From Haloplanus litoreus (GTDB lineage: Archaea > Halobacteriota > Halobacteria > Halobacteriales > Haloferacaceae), in NCBI RefSeq assembly GCF_042677945.1, contig NZ_JBHUDN010000011.1: 64,000 nucleotides of DNA; one strand, given 5' to 3'. Under the pieces are notes generated by a model. That model was not told where the DNA came from. It worked only from the letters and a program-made list of their open reading frames with translations, and did no database searches. This document shows, one piece after another, positions 17,626-26,229 of this stretch. Position 1 is the first letter of the stretch; each line of letters starts with the position of its first letter. A program made the translations under genes and the position numbers.

Positions 17626-18657
17626 ATGGCCGACGGTGACGTGGACGGCGACGAGCCGAACGACCAGTTGCGCGCTCGCGCCTCGGAGAGCCGAACGAAA
17701 CTCTGGCTCTATCTGGAGGCCGACCGCCGCCTCGTCGTCGCGGGTCTCGCCGTCGTGGTGTTTTTGATCGTGCTGACGGTCGGGGTCGTGCTCCCGGCCG
17801 CGGCGCCGAAGCTCCGCGGTGGCGACGCCGTCGACACGCTGTTTCAGGGTTTTCTCACCGCCACCATCACCGGCGTGACGCTGGTGTTGACGCTCAATCA
17901 GCTTGTCCTCTCACAGGAACTCGGTGCCGTCGGCGATCAGCGCGAGCGGATGCGCGGTGCCCTCCAGTTTCGTGACGACACCGCCGACCTGCTCGACGTC
18001 CCCGTCAGTCCGGCGCGACCCTCACAGTTTCTCCGTGCGCTCGTGCAGGTCGCCAGCCGCCACGCACGGGACCTTCGCGACGCCGCCGGCCCGGAACACG
18101 CCGAGGTGGCGTCACTGACCGAGAGCCTGATCGGCAACGCCGACCGCGTCGCCAGCGACCTCGACGACGCGCAGTTCGGCGAGTTCGACGTGCTCTCGGC
18201 GGCTCTGAACTTCAACTACTCGTGGAAGATCTTCGCGGCGAAACGCATCCGCGAATCGGATTCGCTCGACGCGGACGCCGAGGCGGCACTCGATGCGCTG
18301 ATCGACACGCTCGAACTGTTCGGGCCCGCGCGCGAGCACTTCAAAACGCTCTACTTCCAGTGGGAGCTCATCAACCTCTCGCGGAGCATCCTCGCGGCGG
18401 CGCTCCCTGCACTCCTCGTCGGCGTCTGTATGATCGCGTTTTTCGACCCCGCCGGTCCGCTCGGTCGGACGCCCGGTGTCGTCCCCGTCGTCGCCCTCGC
18501 GTCGACGGTGGCAGTTCTGCCCTTCCTCGTCCTCGCTGCCTCCATCCTCCGGATCGCGACGGTGACGAAACACACCCTCTCCATCGGTCCCTTCATCCTG
18601 CGCGAGACTGATCTGGTCGAGGACGTCGAGTGGGACGACGACGCCGGGTCCCGTTAG
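17626..18657 (+). CDS. Haloarchaeal membrane protein, unknown function
   Basis: This 343-residue protein has two hydrophobic spans near residues 38-60 and 75-100, a soluble helical middle region (100-245), and two more spans near 255-275 and 285-310. I do not recognise a domain. The arrangement (two helices, helical domain, two helices) resembles uncharacterised haloarchaeal DUF families. The ATG at 17626 is chosen because the T-run TTTTTT at 17596-17601 lies 27 bases before it. The huge upstream extension of this frame is antisense to ilvB and not real. Confidence 0.7.
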   Translation: MADGDVDGDEPNDQLRARASESRTKLWLYLEADRRLVVAGLAVVVFLIVLTVGVVLPAAAPKLRGGDAVDTLFQGFLTATITGVTLVLTLNQLVLSQELGAVGDQRERMRGALQFRDDTADLLDVPVSPARPSQFLRALVQVASRHARDLRDAAGPEHAEVASLTESLIGNADRVASDLDDAQFGEFDVLSAALNFNYSWKIFAAKRIRESDSLDADAEAALDALIDTLELFGPAREHFKTLYFQWELINLSRSILAAALPALLVGVCMIAFFDPAGPLGRTPGVVPVVALASTVAVLPFLVLAASILRIATVTKHTLSIGPFILRETDLVEDVEWDDDAGSR

Positions 18658-18688
18658 CCTTTAGCCACCGGCCGTGTAAGCCCGCGCA

Positions 18689-20179
18689 ATGACTGCGCAG
18701 GCGCTCCAGCAACGTGATCTCGCGGTCGTCATCGGGCTGGAGGTTCACGTCCAGCTCGAAACCGACACGAAGATCTTCTGTGGCTGTTCGACCGAAGCGG
18801 CGGACGACGAGGAACCGAACACGCGGACCTGTCCCGTCTGTCTGGGACTTCCGGGTTCCCTCCCCGTTCTCAACGAGGCGGCCGTCGAAGCGGCGGTCAA
18901 AGTGGGGAAGGCGCTCGACGCCGACGTCGCCGAGGAGACCCGGTTTCACCGGAAAAATTACTACTACCCCGACCTGCCGAAGAACTTCCAGATCACGCAG
19001 TACGACGCGCCGATCTGTGCCGACGGCTCGCTCGAAGTGAGCGTCGAGGACGACCGTCGAGAGATCGGAATCGGCCGCGCCCACCTCGAGGAGGACCCCG
19101 GGAGCCTCCAGCACGAGGGCGGCAGCATCGAGACGGCCGACTACACGCTGGTCGACTACAACCGCGCGGGGACGCCGCTCATGGAAATCGTCACCGACCC
19201 AGACTTCCGCGGCCCGGGCGAGGTCCGCGCGTTCCTCGCGAAACTGGAGGAAGTGCTCGAGTATCTCGGCGTGTTCGACGCCTCGCGCGACGGCAGCCTC
19301 CGGATCGACGCCAACATCTCCCTCGTCCCCGACGACGAGGTGGCCGACGACGGCGCCGTCGACGACGAGACGCTGGCGGCCGCCAACCGCACCGAGGTGA
19401 AGAACATCTCCAGTCACAAAGGTGCGGAGCAGGCACTCGCCTACGAGGTGACCCGCCAGAAAAACGCCGTGAAGCGCGGCCGCGAGGTCGAACAGGAGAC
19501 GCGCCACTGGGACGAGAGCCGGGGCATCACCGTCTCCATGCGCTCGAAGGAAGAGGAGAAGGACTACCGCTACTTCCGCGAGGCCGACCTCCCGCCCCTG
19601 CAGGTCGCGGACTGGAAGGAGCGCATTCCCATCCCGGAACTGCCGGCCGCCCGCCGCGAACGCTTCCGCGAGGAGTACGGTCTCGACACCGAGGCGGCGT
19701 CGAAACTCACCTCGACGAAGGAAGTCGCGGACTTCTTCGAGGATGTGGCCGACCGGTTCGACGCCGACCTCGCGGCGACGTGGGTCGCCGACGACTTGCT
19801 CGGCGAACTCAACTACCGCGACATGCAGGTGACGGACGTGGCCGGGCGACTCGACGAGTTCGCCCGCCTGATCGAACTCGTCGACGCCGACGAAATCACG
19901 GAGAAGAACGCCCGTGAGGTGGTACTGCGCGCGATGCTCGACGAGGGACTCGCCCCCGACGAGGTGGTCGAGCGCGAGGGGTTGGGCAAGGCTGGCGACG
20001 ACGCCGTCGCCGCCGCCGTCGAGGAGGCCATCGAGGAGAACCCCGAGGCGGTCGAGGACTACCACGCCGGCGAGGGCGGCGCCCTCAACTTCCTCGTCGG
20101 TCAGGTGATGAGCAAGACGGGGGGGAGCGCCGACCCCGGCACCGTCAACGGCCTGCTTCGCGAGCGGCTGGACGGCTGA
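18689..20179 (+). CDS. gatB: Aspartyl/glutamyl-tRNA amidotransferase subunit B
   Basis: This 496-residue subunit works with GatA and GatC to turn Asp-tRNA(Asn) and Glu-tRNA(Gln) into the amidated forms. The kinase-like cradle begins VVIGLEVHVQLETDTKIFCGCS, with the zinc ligands CGC...CPVC visible at residues 31-53. The family signature DYNRAGTPLMEIVTDPD follows at about 153. The C-terminal helical and YqeY domains bind tRNA, ending KTGGSADPGTVNGLLRERL. Length matches the family. gatA and gatC are not in the window. A ttta box lies about 27 bases before the ATG. aspS at 26.2 kb supplies its likely mischarged substrate. Confidence 0.97.
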   Translation: MTAQALQQRDLAVVIGLEVHVQLETDTKIFCGCSTEAADDEEPNTRTCPVCLGLPGSLPVLNEAAVEAAVKVGKALDADVAEETRFHRKNYYYPDLPKNFQITQYDAPICADGSLEVSVEDDRREIGIGRAHLEEDPGSLQHEGGSIETADYTLVDYNRAGTPLMEIVTDPDFRGPGEVRAFLAKLEEVLEYLGVFDASRDGSLRIDANISLVPDDEVADDGAVDDETLAAANRTEVKNISSHKGAEQALAYEVTRQKNAVKRGREVEQETRHWDESRGITVSMRSKEEEKDYRYFREADLPPLQVADWKERIPIPELPAARRERFREEYGLDTEAASKLTSTKEVADFFEDVADRFDADLAATWVADDLLGELNYRDMQVTDVAGRLDEFARLIELVDADEITEKNAREVVLRAMLDEGLAPDEVVEREGLGKAGDDAVAAAVEEAIEENPEAVEDYHAGEGGALNFLVGQVMSKTGGSADPGTVNGLLRERLDG

Positions 20180-20206
20180 CCGCGCTCGCCCGTCGGTTCG
20201 ACGCCG

Positions 20207-20566
20207 TCAGCGGCCGAGGATCGGATCTTCGAGCGCGACGACTTCGGCCATGATGGCGTCGACGTTCTCCTCGGTGACGCCGTTCCGTTCGAGGGCCGAC
20301 CGCAGGTGGCGACCCACGGCCGCGAAGTCCTCGGCGTTCAGGTCCAGGTGGTCGTGGGCCTCGCGCATGTCGGCGCCGGTGTACTCGGCCGGGCCGCCGG
20401 CGACGGCGCTGATGAACTGCACCTGGTGAGCGCGCAGTTCCTCCATGTCCATCCCGTCGAAGTACGGGGCTAGCTGGTCGTCCGCGAGCACGTCGTCGTA
20501 GAAGTCACTGACGACTGCTTCGACTGCCTCTCGTCCGCCGATGTCCCGATAGATCGTCTGCGCCAT
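20207..20566 (-). CDS. Group I truncated hemoglobin
   Basis: This 119-residue globin is of the two-over-two truncated type. It starts TIYRDIGGREAVEAVVSDFYDDVLAD, with the B-helix Tyr at the distal side, and has the proximal His region MREAHDHLDLNAEDFAAVGRHL. Family members bind oxygen or scavenge nitric oxide. The promoter appears to be a TTAAATAA block on this strand near 20628-20636, giving a leader of about 35 bases. No reductase partner gene is next to it. Confidence 0.88.
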   Translation of the reverse strand: MAQTIYRDIGGREAVEAVVSDFYDDVLADDQLAPYFDGMDMEELRAHQVQFISAVAGGPAEYTGADMREAHDHLDLNAEDFAAVGRHLRSALERNGVTEENVDAIMAEVVALEDPILGR

Positions 20567-20702
20567 CGTGTCACCGCACGCTCGCCGCCGCGTTCGGATA
20601 CGGTCTCTCGCTAGGATGCTCGGGTTTATTTAAGCCCGCGTGATGCGGTACCGAGGAACGAGCGACGACGTCCGCGGTGTCGACGTTCGGGGCGCGACCC
20701 CG

Positions 20703-21341
20703 TCAGGTCGCCATGATCTGATCGAACAGCTTCGTCTGTGCCACGGAGAGGTGTTCGACGAAGGTTGACACCGAGACGCCGAGTTCGTCGGCGACGGCCC
20801 CGGAGTCCGCACCCTTCGGCGATTCGAAGTACCCCATCTCGTGGGCCGTCTCGAGGACTTCGTACTGGCGGTCGGTGAACGCGCTCCGGTCGGCCACGAG
20901 AAGCGACGGGTCGTCGTCGGTCACTCCCGAGCGAACGAGCCGTCGCACCCGCAGGGTCGTACAGTACGATTCGAGGTCCGCGACGACCGTTCGGAGCGTC
21001 GCGAGGTCGGGCACGATGAACTGGAGGACGAGTCGTCCGGAGTCCGCCCGACGGTCACGGATCGGACAGCCGTGAGCCGGGACGCGGGTACACGGACACG
21101 CCGTCTCGTGTGTGTACCGGTACACGGCCCGTGATCCGTCGTCGAACACCTCCTCGACGCCAGCGGGGTCCGGGCCGTCGGCGCCGGACCGGTCGACGGT
21201 CACTTCGCCGACGACGTGTGCCGACTCGCCCGTCCCGTGCCGGTCGACCGTCACTGATTCGACCGGCCCCGCCTCGCTGAGCGTCGACGCAGGACAGCCC
21301 GCCACGCCGTCCAGTTCGAGCTGGACGTGGACTCCGGACAT
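20703..21341 (-). CDS. HTH-10 (bacterio-opsin activator-type) transcription regulator
   Basis: This 212-residue protein ends in the haloarchaeal HTH-10 domain (residues 155-210): FTDRQYEVLETAHEMGYFES then GAVADELGVSVSTFVEHLS. The N-terminal 150 residues are beta-rich and contain a cysteine cluster CPCTRVPAHGCP at about 83-94, which could bind metal or respond to redox. The promoter TTATA box (21365-21369 on this strand) is 26 bases from the ATG, so the mRNA is probably leaderless. Target genes are unknown; the adjacent hemoglobin gene downstream on the same strand is a candidate. Confidence 0.83.
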   Translation of the reverse strand: MSGVHVQLELDGVAGCPASTLSEAGPVESVTVDRHGTGESAHVVGEVTVDRSGADGPDPAGVEEVFDDGSRAVYRYTHETACPCTRVPAHGCPIRDRRADSGRLVLQFIVPDLATLRTVVADLESYCTTLRVRRLVRSGVTDDDPSLLVADRSAFTDRQYEVLETAHEMGYFESPKGADSGAVADELGVSVSTFVEHLSVAQTKLFDQIMAT

Positions 21342-21370
21342 GCCTGTCGGGAGTCGTCCCCGACCTATAA

Positions 21371-21529
21371 GCGGCTCCGTTCGGCCCGGCCAGTCCCGAC
21401 GTCACGCCCCCTCGCGCGCCCGATGCCGTCGTCGAGAGCCTCGCCGCCGACCCGGCGGTGGCACACGCCGGCGGCGTGGCACTGCCCGACTGGACGCCGA
21501 TCCACAGCCGTCGCCCGGCGCCGGAGTGA
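21371..21529 (+). other. Coding-like remnant without a start codon
   Basis: Fifty-two sense codons run from just after a TAA to a TGA at 21527. There is no ATG, and the third positions are strongly GC-rich in the manner of genuine haloarchaeal coding sequence. The tail DAVVESLAADPAVAHAG looks like the end of a real protein. It overlaps the promoter region of the HTH gene, so it could be a leftover 3' end of a lost gene upstream of topA. It may equally be chance. Confidence 0.2.
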
Positions 21530-21627
21530 GTCGTACTGCCGGCGCGTGACTCCCGTTCACACCCGTCATGTCCGGTGATTTTCGCCCCACGAAAGTTTTA
21601 GGCGGGTGCTCGGCGTATCCCTCCTCG

Positions 21628-24144
21628 ATGAAACGCGGCCCCGAGTTGATCGTGACGGAGAAGGACAACGCCGCCCGCCGCATCGCGGACATTCTCAGCG
21701 GGGGAGCCGCGGATGCCGAGCGGATCAACGGCGTCAACGTCTACAAGTGGGGCGGCAAGCGCTGCATCGGCCTGTCGGGTCACGTCGTCGGCGTCGACTT
21801 CCCGCCGGAGTACAACGACTGGCGCGACGTGGAACCCGTCGAACTCGTGAGCGCCGAGGTGGAGAAGCGCCCGACACAGGAGAACATCGTCGCGGCGCTC
21901 CGCCGGTTGGCGCGCAACGCTTCGCACGTTCACATCGCGACCGACTACGACCGCGAGGGCGAACTCATCGGCAAGGAGGCCTACGAACTCGTCCGCGAGG
22001 TCAACGACGAGGCGCCAGTCGACCGGGTGCGCTTCTCCTCCATCACCGACCGCGAGGTGACGGAGGCGTTCGCCGACCCGGACGACCTGGACTTCGACCT
22101 CGCGGCGGCCGGCGAGGCCCGACAGATCATCGACCTGATGTGGGGCGCTTCGCTCACGCGGTTTCTCTCGCTGTCGGCCCGACAACTCGGCGACGACTTC
22201 ATCTCCGTCGGCCGGGTACAGGGACCGACGCTGAAACTGATCGTCGACCGCGAACGCGAAATCGACGCGTTCGACCCCGAGGACTACTGGGAACTGTTCG
22301 CCGACCTGGCGAAAGACGACGAGACGTTCGAGGCGCAGTACTTCTACCTCGATACGGACGATACGGAGGCCGAACGCGTCTGGGACGAGGACCGCGCCGA
22401 GACGGTCGACGCGGTGCTCTCGGCGGCGTCGGCGGCGACGGTCGAGGAGGTTCGCCGCCGAACCCGGACCGACGACCCGCCGGCGCCGTTCAACACGACG
22501 CAGTTCATCCGCGCCGCCAGCGGGATCGGTTACTCCGCCCAGCGGGCGATGAGTATCGCCGAGGACCTCTACACTGCGGGGTACATCACGTACCCCCGGA
22601 CGGACAACACGGTCTACCCCGAGGACCTCGACCCGCGGGAGTTGCTCGACGCGTTATCGGCCGGCCGACGCTTCGGCGACGACGCCGCGTCGCTGCTCGA
22701 CGCCGACGACATCACGCCAACCGCTGGCGACGAGGAGACGACCGACCACCCGCCGATCCATCCGACCGACGAACTCCCCTCGGCCTCGGACCTCTCCGAG
22801 GACGAGTGGGAGGTGTACGAACTCGTCGTGCGGCGCTTTCTGGCGACCGTCGCCGACGCGGCCACGTGGGAACACCTGCGCGTCGTCGCGGCCGTCGCCG
22901 GCGAGAGCGAGGACCTCTCCCTGAAGGCCAACGGCAAGCGCCTGGTCGATCCGGGCTACCACGCCGTCTACCCATACCGCTCGACGACAGAGAACTACGT
23001 CCCCGACGTCGTCGAGGGCGAGGAACTCGCGGTGACCGAGACGCGCTTCGAGGCCAAGCAGACCCAGCCGCCGCGACGGTACGGCCAGTCCCGGCTCATC
23101 GAGACGATGGAGGACATGGGGATCGGAACGAAGGCGACGCGTCACGACGTGATCCAGAAACTGTACGACCGCGGCTACATCGAGGGCGATCCGCCCCGTC
23201 CCACGCGCCTCGCGCGCGGCGTCGTCGAGGCGTCCGAGGAGTTCGCCGACCTCATCGTCAGCGAGGAGATGACCGCGCAACTGGAGGCGGACATGCAGGC
23301 CATCGCCCGGGGTGAGGCCACGCTGGAGGCGGTCACCGACGAGTCCAGGGAGATCCTCGAACGCGTCTTCGACCGCCTCGGCGACTCCCGGGAGGAGCTC
23401 GGCGACCACCTGCGCGAGTCGCTGAAAGCCGACAAGACCGTCGGCCCGTGTCCCGAGTGCGGGTCCGATCTCGTGATCCGACGGAGTCGAAACGGCTCCT
23501 ACTTCGTCGGGTGTGACGGCTACCCCGACTGTGAGTTCACGCTCCCCCTCCCCTCGACGGGGAAGCCGATTCTACTCGACGACGTCTGTGGCGAACACGG
23601 CCTGCACGACGTGAAGATGCTCGCCGGCCGCAAGACGTTCGTCCACGGCTGTCCGCTCTGTGCGGCCGAGGCGGCGGAGGAAGAACCCGACCTGATCGTC
23701 GGTTCCTGTCCCGAGTGTGGCGACGACGAGGGGGGTGAACTCGCCGTCAAGCGCCTCCGCTCGGGCGGGCGGCTGGTCGGCTGTACGCGCTATCCAGACT
23801 GCGATTACTCCCTCCCCATGCCCCGTCGCGGCGAGGTGGAACTCACCGACGACGTCTGCGAGGAACACGGCCTGCCGGGGCTTCGGATCACCTACGAGGA
23901 TTCGGACCGCGAACCCTGGGATCTCGGCTGTCCGATCTGCAACTACCGGGAGTATCAGGCCCGTCAGGAGGGGACCGAACTGGAGGCCATCGACGGAATC
24001 GGGGAGAAGACGGCCGAGAAACTGAAGACCGCGGGCATCGAGGACGTGGCCGGGCTGAAGGCCGCCGAACCGGACGCGCTGGCGAACGAAATCGATGGCG
24101 TCGGCGAGGACACGGTGCGGGACTGGCAGGCCGACGCGGACTGA
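21628..24144 (+). CDS. topA: DNA topoisomerase I (type IA)
   Basis: This 838-residue enzyme relaxes negative supercoils by single-strand passage. The TOPRIM domain is N-terminal (LIVTEKDNAARRIADIL, then IATDYDREGELIG near residue 110). The catalytic tyrosine is in AGYITYPRTDN near residue 325. Four zinc-binding modules follow from residue 605 (CPECGSD...CDGYPDC, CGEHG...CPLC, CPECGDD...CTRYPDC, CEEHG...CPIC). A helix-hairpin-helix pair ends the protein. The ATG at 21628 sits 29 bases after the TTTTA box at 21596-21600; the earlier in-frame ATG at 21568 lies upstream of that box. Confidence 0.96.
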   Translation: MKRGPELIVTEKDNAARRIADILSGGAADAERINGVNVYKWGGKRCIGLSGHVVGVDFPPEYNDWRDVEPVELVSAEVEKRPTQENIVAALRRLARNASHVHIATDYDREGELIGKEAYELVREVNDEAPVDRVRFSSITDREVTEAFADPDDLDFDLAAAGEARQIIDLMWGASLTRFLSLSARQLGDDFISVGRVQGPTLKLIVDREREIDAFDPEDYWELFADLAKDDETFEAQYFYLDTDDTEAERVWDEDRAETVDAVLSAASAATVEEVRRRTRTDDPPAPFNTTQFIRAASGIGYSAQRAMSIAEDLYTAGYITYPRTDNTVYPEDLDPRELLDALSAGRRFGDDAASLLDADDITPTAGDEETTDHPPIHPTDELPSASDLSEDEWEVYELVVRRFLATVADAATWEHLRVVAAVAGESEDLSLKANGKRLVDPGYHAVYPYRSTTENYVPDVVEGEELAVTETRFEAKQTQPPRRYGQSRLIETMEDMGIGTKATRHDVIQKLYDRGYIEGDPPRPTRLARGVVEASEEFADLIVSEEMTAQLEADMQAIARGEATLEAVTDESREILERVFDRLGDSREELGDHLRESLKADKTVGPCPECGSDLVIRRSRNGSYFVGCDGYPDCEFTLPLPSTGKPILLDDVCGEHGLHDVKMLAGRKTFVHGCPLCAAEAAEEEPDLIVGSCPECGDDEGGELAVKRLRSGGRLVGCTRYPDCDYSLPMPRRGEVELTDDVCEEHGLPGLRITYEDSDREPWDLGCPICNYREYQARQEGTELEAIDGIGEKTAEKLKTAGIEDVAGLKAAEPDALANEIDGVGEDTVRDWQADAD

Positions 24145-24280
24145 TACGACCTGTCGTAACCGTGTTTCGGCCGTTCGCCACGACGCTCCGAGCACGGCCG
24201 GCACCGACTTACGACGGGTCCTCCGAGCGGGCGCGGCGAGTCGGACCCTTTTTATCAGTTCCGTGGAGTAGACTCCTGCA

Positions 24281-24997
24281 ATGACCACGCCGTGGGACGA
24301 GTGGGACCACGTCCTCAAGGTCGACCCCGACAAGGAACTCGTCGCGGGCGAGACGTTCGAGGACGTCTGTGCCACCGGAACCGACGCCATCGAGATCGGT
24401 GGGACGACGGGTATGACCAAAGAGAAGATGGAGACGGTCGTCGACGCCTGTGCGAAGTACGGCGTGCCGCTCTACCAGGAGCCGTCGAACCCGGCCGTCG
24501 TCATCGACGACGACGCCCTCGACGGCTACCTGATCCCGACGGTGTTCAACGCCGGCGACAGCTTCTGGGTGACCGGCGCCCACAAGGAGTGGGTGCGCAT
24601 CGAGAACGGTCTCGACTGGGGACGCACTCACACCGAGGCGTACATCGTCCTGAACCCGGACTCGTCGGTCGCGGAGTACACCGACGCCGACTGCGATCAG
24701 TCGCCGGACGACGTGGCGGCCTACGCCGCCGTGGCGGAGAAGCTGTTCGGCCAGGAAATCGTCTACATCGAGTACTCCGGCACGTTCGGCGACCCCGAGA
24801 CGGTTCGGGCCGCACAGGACGCGCTCGCCGAGGCGACCCTGTTTTACGGTGGCGGCGTCGGGGACTACGACACCGCCTACGAGATGGGCCAACACGCCGA
24901 CGTGGTCGTCGTCGGCGACTTGCTCCACGACGAGGGCTGTGCGGCCGTCCGCGAGACGGTCGAAGGGGCGAAGGCCGCGAGCGACGACGCGGCGTAA
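24281..24997 (+). CDS. Geranylgeranylglyceryl phosphate synthase family protein
   Basis: This 238-residue TIM-barrel enzyme of the PcrB/GGGPS family joins geranylgeranyl diphosphate to glycerol-1-phosphate, the first committed step in archaeal ether lipids. Visible features are HVLKVDPDKE, GTDAIEIGGTTGMT, PLYQEPSNP, YIEYSGTFG, and the phosphate-binding LFYGGGVGDYDTA with ADVVVVGDLLHDEG. The family assignment is firm; whether this is the main GGGP synthase of the cell is an inference. A CTTTTTATC promoter block at 24247-24255 fits leaderless spacing to the ATG. It is followed 45 bases later by an enolase-superfamily gene. Confidence 0.9.
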   Translation: MTTPWDEWDHVLKVDPDKELVAGETFEDVCATGTDAIEIGGTTGMTKEKMETVVDACAKYGVPLYQEPSNPAVVIDDDALDGYLIPTVFNAGDSFWVTGAHKEWVRIENGLDWGRTHTEAYIVLNPDSSVAEYTDADCDQSPDDVAAYAAVAEKLFGQEIVYIEYSGTFGDPETVRAAQDALAEATLFYGGGVGDYDTAYEMGQHADVVVVGDLLHDEGCAAVRETVEGAKAASDDAA

Positions 24998-25042
24998 CTC
25001 GCGGCACTGGTTTTTACCCGGCGCCCGCCGAACCGACGACCG

Positions 25043-26146
25043 ATGGAGATTACGGACGTACGCGTCGAACGGATCGAGGTACCGCTGAATCGTCCACTCG
25101 GCGTCTCTCGGGATCGATCCATGGACGCCCGCGGGGCGGCCTTCGTCGTCGTCGAGACGGACGCGGGGATCACGGGTATCGGCGAGGGCGTCGGGCCGGA
25201 GTCCTTCATCGTCGAGCGCATCGTCGAGGAGAAGTACGCCCCGCGTCTGATCGGCGAGGACCCGCTCGATATCGAGCGTCACTGGGGGGCGATGGTGACC
25301 GACGACGTCTACAAGGACCGGAAGGGCCAGGGTCTCTCCGCGGCCAGCGGCGTCGACATCGCGCTCTGGGACATCGCGGGCAAACACCACGACGTCCCCG
25401 TCTATCGCCTGCTCGGCGGGGCGGTGGGCGGCGACCTCAAACCCTACGCGAGCGACCTGTTCTGGCAGGACCCGGAGACGATGGCCGACCGTGCCGGCTC
25501 CTACGTCGACCGGGGGTTCGCGGGCGTGAAGACCCACCTCGGGCGCGGCATCGACGCCGACGAGGAGCGAGTGGCGGCGATGCGCGAGGCCATCGGTCCC
25601 GACACCGCCCTGATGGTCGACATGAACTGCGGGTACGACCGGCCCGACGCCCGGCGAGTCGGGCGGATGCTGGAGGAGTACGACGTGTACTGGTACGAAG
25701 AGCCCCTTTCGCCTTACGACGTTGACGGCCTGGCCGCGCTGCGTGAGGAGCTGACCGTGCCCATCGCCGCCGGCGAGAACGAGTACACGAAGTGGGGCTT
25801 TCACGACCTGTTCGAGGCGGACGCCGTCGACTACGCCATGCCCGACGTGATGCGGTGTGGCGGCATCACGGAGGCGAGAAAGATCTGTGCGCTGGCGGAG
25901 ACGTACGGTACGGTCACGACGCCGCACTGTTTCACCACGGGCGTCGGTCTCGCGGCGACGATGCACGTGATGGCGGCGTCGCCGGCCTGTGAGTGGCTGG
26001 AGTTCGATCCGACCGACTTCCCGGTGTACGAGGCGCTGTTCGAGACGCCGCCCACGCTTTCGGACGGCCGGATCGCGTTGCCCGAGGAACCCGGTCTCGG
26101 CGTCTCCCTCGACGAGGACATCATCGGCGAGTATCGAGTCGAGTGA
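25043..26146 (+). CDS. Mandelate racemase/muconate lactonizing enzyme family protein
   Basis: This 367-residue enolase-superfamily enzyme has an N-terminal capping domain (1-125) and a TIM barrel. Metal ligands are expected in MVDMNCGY (Asp), WYEEPLSP (Glu) and AAGENEY (Glu). A C-terminal His, TPHCF near 294, is the likely second base. The base motif on the second strand reads VKTHLG (K-x-H) in place of the common K-x-K. Such enzymes abstract a proton next to a carboxylate, for example in sugar-acid dehydratases. The substrate is not evident, and no sugar-acid pathway genes lie beside it. Confidence 0.83.
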   Translation: MEITDVRVERIEVPLNRPLGVSRDRSMDARGAAFVVVETDAGITGIGEGVGPESFIVERIVEEKYAPRLIGEDPLDIERHWGAMVTDDVYKDRKGQGLSAASGVDIALWDIAGKHHDVPVYRLLGGAVGGDLKPYASDLFWQDPETMADRAGSYVDRGFAGVKTHLGRGIDADEERVAAMREAIGPDTALMVDMNCGYDRPDARRVGRMLEEYDVYWYEEPLSPYDVDGLAALREELTVPIAAGENEYTKWGFHDLFEADAVDYAMPDVMRCGGITEARKICALAETYGTVTTPHCFTTGVGLAATMHVMAASPACEWLEFDPTDFPVYEALFETPPTLSDGRIALPEEPGLGVSLDEDIIGEYRVE

Positions 26147-26229
26147 GCGGTGCTACGTCGGCGCTGGAGTGACCGGTCCGCCGACACGAAACGGTCGCGT
26201 TTAAGGCGCGCGGTCCGATACGGGTGGAC

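Noticed and set aside
24209..25966. 585-codon open frame on the minus strand
   Set aside because: It is antisense to the GGGPS-family and enolase-superfamily genes, with low-complexity Arg/Val/Asp content and no recognised motif.
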